A stretch of 37,104 nt of DNA from contig JAQXKS010000052.1 of assembly GCA_029010575.1 (NCBI GenBank), forward strand, positions 1 through 37,104, read 5' to 3'. The DNA is from Bacteroidales bacterium (lineage in GTDB: Bacteria > Bacteroidota > Bacteroidia > Bacteroidales > UBA932). A program made the translations under genes and the position numbers. Below the pieces are notes generated by a model. The model made no database searches and had not been told where the DNA came from. It was given only the letters and a program-made list of their open reading frames with translations. This document shows positions 8,714-18,140 of the stretch, piece by piece (the first letter of the stretch is position 1; the number at the start of each line of letters is the position of its first letter).

Positions 8714-11416
8714 ATGCACACCATGCAGAACAAACTCTTTCTGATAGACGGTCACGCACTGATGTTCAGGATGTATTATGCATTCCTGCGCCGTCCCATC
8801 ACCAATTCCAAAGGTGATGATTCGTCTGTCATATACGGTTTTATGAAATATCTCCTCGAACTGACCTCGAAATATACCCCTTCACATCTGGCTGTCGTTT
8901 TCGACCCCTCAGGGAAGACCTTCAGACACGAGATGTACTCCGGATACAAGGCCAACAGGTCAGCCACCCCTGAGGTAATCAAAGATTCGCTTGCCCCCCT
9001 TGTCACACTGCTGCGCGGTATAGGTGTCACAGTAATAATAAAGGAGGGATTCGAAGCGGATGATGTCATTGGCTCTATCGCCAAACAATTTGCATCAGAG
9101 GAGCTGCCAGTGTACATGATTACCCCGGACAAGGATCTTGGCCAGATAATCGCACCCAACATCTTCCAGCTCAAGCCTGGCAAGAGCGGAGCAGAAAACG
9201 AGTTATTGGATTCCGCCGGAATATGTAAAAAATACGGAATTCAATCCCCATCCTCCATAATCGACATCCTTGCCATCTGGGGAGACTCATCCGACAATAT
9301 CCCGGGAGTCAAGGGCATAGGCGAGGTCGGGGCCGGGAAACTGGTTGGAAAGTACCACACTGTAGAAAATATCCTTGAACACCTGGACGAACTGCCTGCC
9401 AAACAGGCTGCAAATATCAGGGAGCATAAAGAAGATATGATTCTCTCAAAAAAGCTTGCCACCATCAGATGCGACATTCCCATAGATATTACTGCCGATT
9501 GTATGGCACTCTCGTTTAAGAATTCCAAAGAGGCTTCTGAGATTCTTGAGTACTACGAGTGCCGTTCACTGATGAAGATGCTCCCATCTCCCAGCCTATT
9601 CGAGGCTTCTGCTGCTGAGAGTTCACCCACAGGTACACCTACAACCCAAGATTACATTTTGATAGAGAAGTCAATAGGAGAAGTTCTGAAAAATGACACC
9701 CATGGAAGCGAGATTGCCCTCTCCTACGATGAGAACAGCCGTTTCCTTACAATCTGTCGGGCTGTAAGTCACTCAGAAATCGTATGGACATATTCAACTC
9801 CAGAAAAAATAAAAGAGGGAGGATATGACAAGGTCCTCTCGTCAGAAAAGACCACTATCATAGGCTCAGGCCTCAAGGAGATCTTCAAATTATTTTTCAG
9901 ACATGGAATCAATATAAGCGGCAAACTGCTTGATATAGAACTTCTGCACTACCTGATATCACCGGAAACCTCCCACAAGAGCGAAGTTCTCGTCAGGGAA
10001 TTTCTGAAAACAGATCCCCAGAAGTACATCTCCGGGGATAAAGAGGAGCAGCAGGAGCCTGACCTATTTCAGGCGGTGCTGCCACTTGCCCAAGAGCGTC
10101 CCAGCGATTCGATAAGGGTTCTTACCTGCCTAAGTATACCAGTTTCCAAGGCTATCAGAGAGTTCTACTCACGCGAGAAGAGTCTGGAAGACCTCTATAT
10201 GAATATAGAGATGCCCCTGATAAAGATTCTTGGCAAAATGGAGATGAATGGTGTCTCTCTGGATACTGCCATGCTCTACCAATATGGCCAAACGCTAAAG
10301 AGAGAGCTCGCCCACATAGAGAACAAGGTTAGAGAATGTGTAGATGAACCTCTACTCAACCTCTCATCACCGATGCAGTTGGGGAATCTGCTGTTTGACA
10401 AGATGAAACTCGACCCAAAGGCAAAGAGGAACAAGCGCGGCAACTACTCCACAGACGAAGAGACCCTAACTGCAATCTCAGACCGTCATCCCATAATAAA
10501 TGACATTCTGGAATTCAGAGAGGTCAAAAAGCTGATCTCTACCTACATAGAGCCACTTCCGCTGATGATGGACCCGATTGACAAAAAGATTCATACAACA
10601 TTCAATCAGGCCCTGACAGCCACGGGAAGACTCAGTTCCGTTCACCCCAATCTGCAGAATATCCCCATAAGGAGTCAGATGGGAAAAGAGATAAGAAGGG
10701 CATTCATCCCTTCGGGAGAGAAGAATACCCTGATTTCAGCCGACTATTCACAGATAGAGCTGAGAATCGTGGCGCATCTGAGCAAAGATCCGGACATGAT
10801 AGAGGCATTCAATCAAGGAGCTGACATCCATACTGCCACTGCAGCCAAGATTTACAGGGAAGATCCCTCCGACATCACGCCCGAGCAGCGCAGGAAGGCC
10901 AAAAGCGCCAACTTCGGCATCATCTACGGAATCTCTCCTTTCGGTCTTGCCCAAAGGCTGAAGATACCTCGTTCTGAAGCCAAAGAGCTGATTACAGGCT
11001 ATTTCGAGACATATAGATCGATAGAGAGGTATATCGAGGAACAGAAAGAAAAGGCAAGGAAACTGGGATATGTCGAAACGATGTTCGGAAGAAAACGCTA
11101 TCTCAAGGATATAAAATCAGCCAATGCCACCGTAAGGGCCTTTGCAGAGAGAAATGCCATCAATGCCCCCATACAGGGAACAGCGGCCGACATAATAAAA
11201 ATCGCCATGATTAATGTCGACAGAGCTCTTGAGAAGGCCGGACTGGAGACAAAAATGATACTTCAGGTACACGATGAATTGGTCTTTGATGTTCCTGTGG
11301 CAGAACTTGAACAGGCCCGCCAAATCATTAAGTATGAAATGGAGAATGTCGTCAGTCTCTCTGTCCCCCTTGTCGTAGAGTGTAATAATGCAGACAACTG
11401 GCTCGAGGCACATTAA
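8714..11416 (+). CDS. polA: DNA polymerase I
   Basis: The roughly 900-residue repair and Okazaki-fragment polymerase starts MHTMQNKLFLIDGHALMFRMYYA; the reading frame extends 17 codons upstream, but the 5'-nuclease domain begins with KLFLIDGHAL, so the start is 8714 or 8723. The 5'-3' exonuclease domain occupies about residues 1-290. The polymerase domain shows motif A DYSQIELRIVAH, the O-helix RRKAKSANFGIIYG and motif C QVHDELVFDVP. In the 3'-5' exonuclease position the expected Asp-x-Glu is replaced by SYDENSRF and other ligands are poorly kept, so proofreading is probably lost. A possible -7 (TATCTTTA at 8684-8691) lies upstream. The ECF sigma gene follows after 12 nt. Confidence 0.95.
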   Translation: MHTMQNKLFLIDGHALMFRMYYAFLRRPITNSKGDDSSVIYGFMKYLLELTSKYTPSHLAVVFDPSGKTFRHEMYSGYKANRSATPEVIKDSLAPLVTLLRGIGVTVIIKEGFEADDVIGSIAKQFASEELPVYMITPDKDLGQIIAPNIFQLKPGKSGAENELLDSAGICKKYGIQSPSSIIDILAIWGDSSDNIPGVKGIGEVGAGKLVGKYHTVENILEHLDELPAKQAANIREHKEDMILSKKLATIRCDIPIDITADCMALSFKNSKEASEILEYYECRSLMKMLPSPSLFEASAAESSPTGTPTTQDYILIEKSIGEVLKNDTHGSEIALSYDENSRFLTICRAVSHSEIVWTYSTPEKIKEGGYDKVLSSEKTTIIGSGLKEIFKLFFRHGINISGKLLDIELLHYLISPETSHKSEVLVREFLKTDPQKYISGDKEEQQEPDLFQAVLPLAQERPSDSIRVLTCLSIPVSKAIREFYSREKSLEDLYMNIEMPLIKILGKMEMNGVSLDTAMLYQYGQTLKRELAHIENKVRECVDEPLLNLSSPMQLGNLLFDKMKLDPKAKRNKRGNYSTDEETLTAISDRHPIINDILEFREVKKLISTYIEPLPLMMDPIDKKIHTTFNQALTATGRLSSVHPNLQNIPIRSQMGKEIRRAFIPSGEKNTLISADYSQIELRIVAHLSKDPDMIEAFNQGADIHTATAAKIYREDPSDITPEQRRKAKSANFGIIYGISPFGLAQRLKIPRSEAKELITGYFETYRSIERYIEEQKEKARKLGYVETMFGRKRYLKDIKSANATVRAFAERNAINAPIQGTAADIIKIAMINVDRALEKAGLETKMILQVHDELVFDVPVAELEQARQIIKYEMENVVSLSVPLVVECNNADNWLEAH

Positions 11417-11428
11417 TTTACTATTCCG

Positions 11429-11992
11429 ATGAACAAAGAAAGAAGCACAGAAGAACAGAGACTATCGTTCGAAGCTGCACGCGGGGATGTAGGAGCATTT
11501 TCACTGCTGATCTCACGTTATACCAGTTCACTCAGGCACTTTGTCTCAGGATACTGTTCCAACAGCTGCGACATTGAGGATATCTGCCAAGAGACCCTCA
11601 GAAAGGCATTTATGGCTATATCGACCTTCAACCCGGAAATGAAATTCAAGAACTGGCTGTTCGAGATAGCCAAAAACAGTGCCCTGGACAATGCCAGAAG
11701 GAAGAAAAACGCGCTCAAGACGGTTGACATAAACGACATGTCCGACGAATCTCTAGAGAGTAATGACACGTCATATATATCCCCTGAAGAGAAGCTGATA
11801 GAGATTCAGAAATACAACTCCTTCATAAACGCAATAGACGCCCTGCCGCCACTGTACAAGGAGGCTGCCAAACTCAGGCTGGTGTATCAGTTCAGCTACA
11901 AGGAGATTGCAAAGGAGCTTGACCTGCCGCTCAACACCGTAAGAACACGCATAAGAAGAGCACGAAAACTCATAGAAACCACCTTAGAATAG
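11429..11992 (+). CDS. ECF-type RNA polymerase sigma factor
   Basis: A 187-residue group 4 sigma factor. Region 2 spans about residues 15-90 (DIEDICQETLRKAFMAISTF, then FKNWLFEIAKNSALDNARRKK), and region 4 about 130-185 (LPPLYKEAAKLRLVYQFSYK, then a helix-turn-helix with LDLPLNTVRTRIRRARK). It would redirect RNA polymerase to a small regulon. No anti-sigma factor or TonB/FecR-type partner lies beside it; its neighbours are polA and rsmG, and its 3' end is 15 nt from rsmG. The regulon and signal cannot be inferred. Confidence 0.9.
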   Translation: MNKERSTEEQRLSFEAARGDVGAFSLLISRYTSSLRHFVSGYCSNSCDIEDICQETLRKAFMAISTFNPEMKFKNWLFEIAKNSALDNARRKKNALKTVDINDMSDESLESNDTSYISPEEKLIEIQKYNSFINAIDALPPLYKEAAKLRLVYQFSYKEIAKELDLPLNTVRTRIRRARKLIETTLE

Positions 11993-12007
11993 ATTATTTC
12001 ACAAGCT

Positions 12008-12661
12008 ATGCCGTTACAGTATACAGAAGACCTGATATTCAAATATTTTCCTGAACTGGATAATAAAAGCCGCGAGGCTGTCAAAGCCCTCGGTCCGCTA
12101 TACAATGAATGGAACTCCAGAATCAATGTCATCTCAAGAAAAGATATAGATTCCCTATACTTGCACCATGTGCTTCATTCTCTGGCAATATACAAATGGC
12201 TCCGGCAAAAGGATATAAGGCCAACATCCATCATTGATGTGGGTACCGGAGGTGGATTCCCCGGTATTCCGCTATCGATTCTCCTCCCGGAAACATCCTT
12301 CACCCTCTGCGACTCAATCGCAAAGAAAATAAAGGTGGTAGGAGCAGTGGCGGGAGCTCTCGGACTCACCAATGTCTCCACAATATGGAGCCGTTCGGAA
12401 ACTGTAAAGGAGCCTTCAGAGTACATAGTATCGCGCGGGGTCAGCAGGCTAGATGAGTTTGCTTCGATGGCAGGCCATCTTGCCACCAAGGGAATCATCT
12501 ATCTCAAGGGAGGCGATCTGATAGATGAGATTGAAAAATGTGCTGCCCTCCTTGGTATTGAGCCCTCCTCGATAGAGACCTGCCCCATCTCCCAATGGTT
12601 TGAGGAGGATTTTTTCAGTGAAAAAGGTATTGTCTATATACCTGTTCTTCAGAAACAATGA
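12008..12661 (+). CDS. rsmG: 16S rRNA (guanine-527-N7) methyltransferase
   Basis: This 217-residue SAM-dependent methyltransferase modifies the 530 loop of 16S rRNA. The N-terminal NEWNSRINVISRKDIDSLYL segment and the SAM-binding IIDVGTGGGFPGIPLSILLP (about 75-95) are typical of RsmG. VSRGVSRLDEF (about 143-153) corresponds to the conserved SRA/SRG loop. Length is normal. It sits close behind the ECF sigma gene and ahead of rpmH, which has its own promoter. Confidence 0.95.
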   Translation: MPLQYTEDLIFKYFPELDNKSREAVKALGPLYNEWNSRINVISRKDIDSLYLHHVLHSLAIYKWLRQKDIRPTSIIDVGTGGGFPGIPLSILLPETSFTLCDSIAKKIKVVGAVAGALGLTNVSTIWSRSETVKEPSEYIVSRGVSRLDEFASMAGHLATKGIIYLKGGDLIDEIEKCAALLGIEPSSIETCPISQWFEEDFFSEKGIVYIPVLQKQ

Positions 12662-12678
12662 AGATAGGATGAAATATT

Positions 12679-12709
12679 TTTGTTTTTTTTTACAAAACGA
12701 TTATCTTTG
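12679..12709 (+). promoter_or_regulatory. Promoter of rpmH
   Basis: TTTG (12679-12682), 19 nt of T/A-rich spacer, then TATCTTTG (12702-12709). Both elements match perfectly. The expected leader is about 30 nt. Confidence 0.8.
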
Positions 12710-12746
12710 CAGTCCTAAAAAATTGAAAATATAAAAAAACAAGTAT

Positions 12747-12899
12747 ATGAAACGCACATTTCAGCCCTCACAGCGCAAACGTCGCAACAAACACGGCTTC
12801 CGTGAACGTATGTCTACACCTAACGGACGTCGCGTATTGGCAGCACGTCGTCGTCACGGACGTAAGAAACTGACTGTATCATCTGAAGCTCAGTACTAG
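12747..12899 (+). CDS. rpmH: 50S ribosomal protein L34
   Basis: A 50-residue, highly basic protein starting [20 protein letters not shown] and continuing with [20 protein letters not shown]. This is the L34 signature and it aligns over its whole length. The C-terminal tail SSEAQY is slightly longer than the E. coli protein. The gene has its own promoter and terminator and is separated from trmD by the latter. Confidence 0.98.
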   Translation: MKRTFQPSQRKRRNKHGFRERMSTPNGRRVLAARRRHGRKKLTVSSEAQY

Positions 12900-12925
12900 A
12901 ATTCAGAGAGCCAGTCTCAGAAAGT

Positions 12926-12957
12926 AACCGGTCAGAAACAACTGAGCGGTTTTTTTT
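12926..12957 (+). terminator. Intrinsic terminator of rpmH
   Basis: AACCGGTCAG and CTGAGCGGTT pair around the loop AAACAA with a single G-G mismatch, followed by a run of T. It lies between rpmH and trmD. Confidence 0.85.
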
Positions 12958-12988
12958 GTTTGAAATACAGGATTACAATAACCAGGAT

Positions 12989-13666
12989 ATGAGAATCGAT
13001 ATTATCAGCGCAGTCCCGCAGCTATTGGAAAGTCCACTCAACCACTCCATTATAAAGAGAGCAAAAGAGAAAGGAGTGGTAGAGATTAACATTGTAAATC
13101 TGCACGATTACGGCAAAGGGAAATTCAGACACATTGACGATTATGGATTCGGCGGGGGCTCGGGAATGGTCATAATGCCCGAACCACTCTACAATGCCAT
13201 CACCGATCTGACAGAGCGTCGCAAGTACGATTATGTCATCTACACATCACCTGATGGAGAGATTCTGGATCAGCCCATGGCGAACTCGCTCTCTTGCGCT
13301 GAGAATATCATTATCCTTTGCGGGCATTATAAAGGTATAGACCACAGAATAAGAGAACATCTCATCACTAAAGAGATATCTATTGGCAACTATGTTCTCA
13401 GCGGAGGAGAACTTGCAGCCGCTGTAATAACAGATGCTATAGTAAGACTAATACCGGGTGCAATGAGCGACGAGACTTCAGCCCTGAGTGACTCTTTCCA
13501 GGATGACCTTCTGGCACCACCCATCTACACAAGGCCTGCAGATTTCAGAGGATGGAAAGTTCCAGAAGTTCTGCTAAGTGGTAATCCCAAACTCATCAAA
13601 GAGTGGCAGGAAGCACAAGCACTAGAGCGCACAAAGCGACTCAGACCCGATCTTCTAAAGAAATAA
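12989..13666 (+). CDS. trmD: tRNA (guanine-37-N1) methyltransferase
   Basis: The 225-residue SPOUT-fold enzyme makes m1G37 in tRNAs reading CNN and CGG-type codons and prevents frameshifting. [16 protein letters not shown] (about 50-65), [10 protein letters not shown] (about 113-122) and the knot segment [14 protein letters not shown] (about 133-146) are diagnostic. The frame is open from an upstream TTG, but that TTG lies in the rpmH terminator. The ATG at 12989 starts [11 protein letters not shown], the normal N-terminus. No promoter consensus is evident ahead of it. It converges on the dehydratase gene with 4 bp between the stops. Confidence 0.96.
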   Translation: MRIDIISAVPQLLESPLNHSIIKRAKEKGVVEINIVNLHDYGKGKFRHIDDYGFGGGSGMVIMPEPLYNAITDLTERRKYDYVIYTSPDGEILDQPMANSLSCAENIIILCGHYKGIDHRIREHLITKEISIGNYVLSGGELAAAVITDAIVRLIPGAMSDETSALSDSFQDDLLAPPIYTRPADFRGWKVPEVLLSGNPKLIKEWQEAQALERTKRLRPDLLKK

Positions 13667-13670
13667 CCGT

Positions 13671-15620
13671 TCAGGCATCCAGCCTTTCATATCTTGAGTT
13701 TTCGCTTTTATATTCAGGAATCAGATGTTTCATTGCCAGGACAGTATTATCCTTGTCATTTGAAGCGGCCATCTCCTCGATCTTGTTGATCTTTTCGATA
13801 ACTTCATTCAAGTCAAAGTCCCTTGTACGTGCCCTGAAGATTTTATTGTGAGGAGTCGGAAGCGTATTCTCTTCATCCTTGAGAAGTTCCTCATAAAGCT
13901 TTTCACCCGGACGCAGACCCACGAACTGTATTTCAATATCTCTGCCCTCCTGAAGTCCTGAGAGCCTGATCATCTTGGATGCAAGATCTACAATCTTGAC
14001 AGGTTCACCCATATCGAAGACGAAAATATCATTTCCATTACCCATTGTCGCAGCCTCTAACACCAGTTGGCACGCTTCAGGTATAGTCATGAAATACCTT
14101 ATGACACGTGGATCAGTCACTGTAACGGGTCCGCCTTTTGCTATTTGTTCTTTGAATAGAGGGATAACCGAGCCATTTGAGCCCAGCACATTTCCAAATC
14201 TTGTAGTAATGAATTTCGTCTTCCCTTGCATCCTTCCCTCCGAAATCTCCTTGCCGATAGTCTGTACATATACCTCAGCGATTCTTTTCGAGCAGCCCAT
14301 CACATTAGTAGGATTTACAGCCTTATCTGTAGAAATCATCACGAATTTTTCCACATTGAACTTGATTGAAGCATCCACTACATTCCTGGTTCCCATTACA
14401 TTTGCATACACCGCTTCACACGGATTGGACTCCATGAGTGGAACATGCTTGTAGGCTGCAGCATGAAAAACGACATTGGGCTTATACTTTTTGAAAAGGT
14501 GATTCACCCTGTCTCGATTCCTTACATCAGCGATTACGAACTTTTTATCTACACGAGGTGCCTGACTTCGAAGTTCCAGCTGCATATTGTGCATCGGGGT
14601 CTCTGCCATGTCGATGAGAATCAATTTACGTATCGGCATTTTTACCAGGATACGGCACAGCTCACTTCCGATTGATCCAGCCCCTCCCGTTACGAACACG
14701 ACTTTGTCTGTCAGGAATTCTCGTATCTGAGTTACATTAATCTTTATCTCATCCCTGCCTAAAAGGTCCTCTATCTTGATTTCCCTAAGCCTGTTTCCGA
14801 ACATATCTGATGAGAGATTGGTAAAGAGAGGCTTAATCAGCACTTGTACTCTATTGTCAGCACTCCATTGTATCATGCGGTCATCCTCTCTTCTGGCTTG
14901 GACACTGTTAGGAAAGATTATTGAGAATATAAGTTTGGAAGAGATCAGTTTTGCATAATCGTCAGGGTTATCGATGCGATAGACCTTGTATCCGCACAGC
15001 AGCTTATCGCTATTCCCCGTATCGGAAGTAATAAATCCAACGCATCTGTATTTGGTCTTATGGGCCTTGTCAAGGTAGTTGAGCGTAGAGACCGATTCAT
15101 CATCTGTTCCATATATAAGAACATTCTTGATATAATACTCCGGAATGGAGGATACTACCAACATAGAGTATACGTTCGTAATCAAAATTCTCATCAATAT
15201 CATGAAGAAGAGAGTCATTATCATATCCGAAAGCGAGAATATGAGTGCACCACTATATGAGAAGTTAAATTGACTTCTTACCGATTCTGATGTCATTATG
15301 ATGAGATAAACAGTAATGGCCTTGATAAAGGAGGCAAAAAAGCTTCTCCACAGCTCACGCATCGAGGTATGCCTAATGACACCTGCGTAACTTCTGGTTA
15401 TGAGAAAAGCTATTATCGAGACTATTACCGAGATTCCTGCAAGCAGAGCATATTGAGCGAATTCGTACGACCTCTTCATTGCTATTTCAAAGAATAACAA
15501 TGAGATAGAGGTGGCTGCCGTTGAAACTACTACATCTGCCAATAAAACAATATAACGGTTGACATATCTCTTGAGCAGCCCTGAAAGATACTTTTCGGCT
15601 ATAGAACGCAATTTATTCAT
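13671..15620 (-). CDS. Membrane nucleotide-sugar 4,6-dehydratase/epimerase (FlaA1/WbpM/CapD type)
   Basis: The 649-residue inner-membrane enzyme has four hydrophobic segments within about residues 18-150, then a CoA-binding-like Rossmann region, then a short-chain dehydrogenase domain from about residue 305. The latter starts VVFVTGGAGSIGSELCRILV. The active-site segment STDKAVNPTNVMGCSKRIAE carries Met in place of the usual catalytic Tyr, with Lys retained, as is typical of the WbpM group. GLRPGEKLYEELL near residue 585 is also family-specific. It probably converts a UDP-N-acetyl sugar for surface polysaccharide or O-glycan synthesis. It is last in the pyrG-glutaminyl cyclase unit. The exact sugar is not readable. 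Confidence 0.9.
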   Translation of the reverse strand: MNKLRSIAEKYLSGLLKRYVNRYIVLLADVVVSTAATSISLLFFEIAMKRSYEFAQYALLAGISVIVSIIAFLITRSYAGVIRHTSMRELWRSFFASFIKAITVYLIIMTSESVRSQFNFSYSGALIFSLSDMIMTLFFMILMRILITNVYSMLVVSSIPEYYIKNVLIYGTDDESVSTLNYLDKAHKTKYRCVGFITSDTGNSDKLLCGYKVYRIDNPDDYAKLISSKLIFSIIFPNSVQARREDDRMIQWSADNRVQVLIKPLFTNLSSDMFGNRLREIKIEDLLGRDEIKINVTQIREFLTDKVVFVTGGAGSIGSELCRILVKMPIRKLILIDMAETPMHNMQLELRSQAPRVDKKFVIADVRNRDRVNHLFKKYKPNVVFHAAAYKHVPLMESNPCEAVYANVMGTRNVVDASIKFNVEKFVMISTDKAVNPTNVMGCSKRIAEVYVQTIGKEISEGRMQGKTKFITTRFGNVLGSNGSVIPLFKEQIAKGGPVTVTDPRVIRYFMTIPEACQLVLEAATMGNGNDIFVFDMGEPVKIVDLASKMIRLSGLQEGRDIEIQFVGLRPGEKLYEELLKDEENTLPTPHNKIFRARTRDFDLNEVIEKINKIEEMAASNDKDNTVLAMKHLIPEYKSENSRYERLDA

Positions 15621-15628
15621 TGTCGGGA

Positions 15629-16423
15629 TTATTTTACATCATTTAATCTAACCTTGTACATTCTGGGCCAGTATTTTCCTGTCAAGTATACCGACCCGTC
15701 AACAGGGTTGTAAGCAATGCCGTTAAGAACATCCTCTCCCTTTCCTCTATACTTTTTTTCGAGGAGGTCTCTACAATCTATACGTCCTTCGACAACGCCA
15801 CTCTCCCCATCTATTATGATGATATAGTCGAGCCCATAGACATTTGCCCATATCTTTCCGTCTATATACTCTAGCTCGTTGAGATAGGGAACCGGTTTGC
15901 CTTCAAAAGTCACATTCACCCTTCTGCGTTCAACGAATGTCATTGGATCCCTATATACCAATGTAGACGAACCATCACTCATTATCAATGATTCGCCATC
16001 TGTTGTAAGCCCCCATCCTTCTCCATAATAAGAAAAAGAAGAGAGCAGATTAAATGTTTCGATATCGTAGACGAGACAGACCTGTTCTCTCCACGAAAGT
16101 AGGTAGACCAGTCCATTCATAGAGACAGAACCTTCAGCGAAGATACCCGGATCTGGATCTATCCTCAAGAGAGTAGCCCCTGTGTTAAGGTCAACTCTCC
16201 TGAAGGATGATTCGCCATACTGTCCGGAACTCTCATAGAGAATTCCGTTATCAAAAAACAGTCCCTGCGTATAAGCACTTGCATCGTGAGGATAAGAGCC
16301 GATTACCTCAGCTTTATAATATTTAACGCCCTTCTTTTTGCCGTCAGCAGCACTCGAGCCAGGAAAAGGGATAATGGATATCAAGACGAGAACTGCAAAT
16401 GCTATAGATATGCCTCTGGACAT
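15629..16423 (-). CDS. Glutaminyl-peptide cyclotransferase (beta-propeller type), secreted
   Basis: This 264-residue protein has a signal peptide (MSRGISIAFAVLVLISIIPF, cleavage probably near residue 25). It then has the five-bladed propeller motifs of plant/bacterial glutaminyl cyclases: YTQGLFFDNGILYESSGQYG, EGWGLTTDG, LNELEYIDGKIWANVYG and VLNGIAYNP. The enzyme converts N-terminal Gln to pyroglutamate on periplasmic proteins. In Bacteroidetes, SPI-cleaved exported proteins often expose Gln, which fits this location. It lies 6 nt behind pyrG and 8 nt ahead of the dehydratase gene, hence one operon. Confidence 0.9.
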   Translation of the reverse strand: MSRGISIAFAVLVLISIIPFPGSSAADGKKKGVKYYKAEVIGSYPHDASAYTQGLFFDNGILYESSGQYGESSFRRVDLNTGATLLRIDPDPGIFAEGSVSMNGLVYLLSWREQVCLVYDIETFNLLSSFSYYGEGWGLTTDGESLIMSDGSSTLVYRDPMTFVERRRVNVTFEGKPVPYLNELEYIDGKIWANVYGLDYIIIIDGESGVVEGRIDCRDLLEKKYRGKGEDVLNGIAYNPVDGSVYLTGKYWPRMYKVRLNDVK

Positions 16424-16429
16424 GTCGTA

Positions 16430-18061
16430 TTATTCTTTCTTTTTATTTTTTATCTCTTCATTTCTTCTAATTGCAGCCTTTACGAAGGCAGTGAAGATAG
16501 GCTGTGGATTCTCTGGAGTACTTTTATATTCAGGATGGAATTGCACACCGATAAAGAACGGATGATTCCTAACTTCTACTATCTCTGCCAAAGATGTATC
16601 GGGATTACGTCCTGTAACACTCATTCCGGCAGCTTCCAAAGCAGCCACATAATCGTTATTGAGCTCGTATCTGTGTCTGTGTCTTTCACTGATTACCTTC
16701 TTTCCATAAATAGAGTAGGCAAGAGAACCCTCACGCAGTTCACATGAATATGCTCCGAGCCTCATGGTTCCTCCTTTTATGGTTGTGGTCTTCTGGTCTG
16801 ACATCAGGTCAATGACGGGAACCTTTGCATTCGCTTCGACCTCAGCAGAAACAGCATCAGGAAGACCGGCCATGTGACGGGCAAATTCAACAACAGCCAT
16901 CTGCATACCAAGACAGATACCGAAGAAAGGAATATTGTTTTCCCTTGCATATCTGATTGCAGAAATCTTTCCTTCCAAACCTCTTTCACCAAATCCTGGA
17001 GCTACCAGTACACCGCACATTCCACTGAGCTTTTCAGCTACATTGGAATCATTTATGAATTCACTATGAATGGGATGAACTTTCACCTTACAATTATTTG
17101 CAGCTCCTGCGTGTATGAATGATTCGAGGATAGATTTATAGGCATCCTGAAGTTCGACATACTTTCCGACAAGTGCTATATCCACAATCTTTGAAGGATG
17201 GGTAAGCCTATCTACGAATTTTTCCCACCTATCCATATTTGGCTGTGGAAGATCCGACAATCCGAACTTTTCCAGAACAATCTCATCCAGACGTTCCTGT
17301 CTCATCAGCAGAGGCACCTGATAAATGGTATCGGCATCTATTGACTGAATGACACATCCTGGCTTGACATTGCAGAAAAGGGCAAGTTTCTTCCTCACAT
17401 CCAGAGGCAATTCATGTTCTGTACGGCAGACCAGCACATCGGGCTGCACTCCATTCTGCTGAAGTTGTTTAACAGAGTGTTGAGTGGGCTTGGTCTTGAG
17501 TTCCTTTGCAGCTGCAAGATAGGGAACAAGGGTAAGATGTATTACAAGGCAATCCTCTGAGGGAAGCTCCCACTGAAGCTGTCTGACAGCCTCAACGAAA
17601 GGAAGCGACTCCATATCACCGACAGTACCACCTATTTCAGTAATCACAACATCGTAATTTCCCGATTTACCCAGAAGAAGCATCCTTCTTTTGATCTCAT
17701 CCGTAATATGGGGAACTATCTGTACTGTTTTTCCAAGGTATGCCCCCTGGCGTTCCTTGTCAATAACCGTACGGTAGATCTTACCTGTGGTTACATTGTT
17801 TGCCTTGCTGGTATAATGATCCAGAAACCTTTCATAATGTCCCAGATCAAGGTCAGTTTCCGCACCGTCCTCAGTTACGAAACACTCACCGTGCTCGTAA
17901 GGATTAAGAGTACCCGGGTCGACATTGAGATATGGGTCAAATTTCTGAATTGTAACACGTAAATTACGTGCAGTCAACAATTTGGCCAAAGAGGCCGATA
18001 TAATACCTTTTCCAAGAGAAGATGTAACCCCTCCCGTAACAAAAACATATTTAACAGACAT
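16430..18061 (-). CDS. pyrG: CTP synthase
   Basis: The 543-residue enzyme aminates UTP to CTP with glutamine as nitrogen donor. The synthetase domain begins KYVFVTGGVTSSLGKGIISA with its P-loop. EIGGTVGDMESLPF (about 145-158) and PTQHSVKQLQ (about 192-201) are conserved UTP/ATP sites. The glutamine amidotransferase domain carries the nucleophile Cys in FFGICLGMQMAV near residue 383, and the His/Glu pair in QFHPEY near residue 518. Length is standard. It leads the three-gene minus-strand unit; its promoter overlaps that of the divergent thioesterase operon. Confidence 0.98.
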   Translation of the reverse strand: MSVKYVFVTGGVTSSLGKGIISASLAKLLTARNLRVTIQKFDPYLNVDPGTLNPYEHGECFVTEDGAETDLDLGHYERFLDHYTSKANNVTTGKIYRTVIDKERQGAYLGKTVQIVPHITDEIKRRMLLLGKSGNYDVVITEIGGTVGDMESLPFVEAVRQLQWELPSEDCLVIHLTLVPYLAAAKELKTKPTQHSVKQLQQNGVQPDVLVCRTEHELPLDVRKKLALFCNVKPGCVIQSIDADTIYQVPLLMRQERLDEIVLEKFGLSDLPQPNMDRWEKFVDRLTHPSKIVDIALVGKYVELQDAYKSILESFIHAGAANNCKVKVHPIHSEFINDSNVAEKLSGMCGVLVAPGFGERGLEGKISAIRYARENNIPFFGICLGMQMAVVEFARHMAGLPDAVSAEVEANAKVPVIDLMSDQKTTTIKGGTMRLGAYSCELREGSLAYSIYGKKVISERHRHRYELNNDYVAALEAAGMSVTGRNPDTSLAEIVEVRNHPFFIGVQFHPEYKSTPENPQPIFTAFVKAAIRRNEEIKNKKKE

Positions 18062-18090
18062 AGCTTCGATATTTCTAATATACGGGGGTA

Positions 18091-18121
18091 CAAAATTAGC
18101 TAAAAAAACTATCTTTGCAAG
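18091..18121 (-). promoter_or_regulatory. Promoter of pyrG unit
   Basis: The minus strand has CTTG (18118-18121, one mismatch to TTTG), 19 nt, then TAATTTTG (18091-18098). It overlaps the divergent promoter at 18110-18117. Confidence 0.6.
18110..18117 (+). promoter_or_regulatory. -7 element of the thioesterase-reductase operon
   Basis: TATCTTTG matches the consensus perfectly, 23 nt before the ATG at 18141. No TTTG is seen at the -33 spacing. The box lies in the spacer of the divergent pyrG promoter, so the two polymerases would compete. Confidence 0.6.
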
Positions 18122-18140
18122 TCATTCAAAATTATTTAAA

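Noticed and set aside
12956-12988. TTG start for trmD, adding 11 residues
   Set aside because: It lies in the U-run of the rpmH terminator, and the ATG at 12989 gives the conserved N-terminus.
17982-18140. N-terminal extension of the thioesterase into pyrG
   Set aside because: It is antisense to the pyrG start and precedes the promoter; no family similarity.
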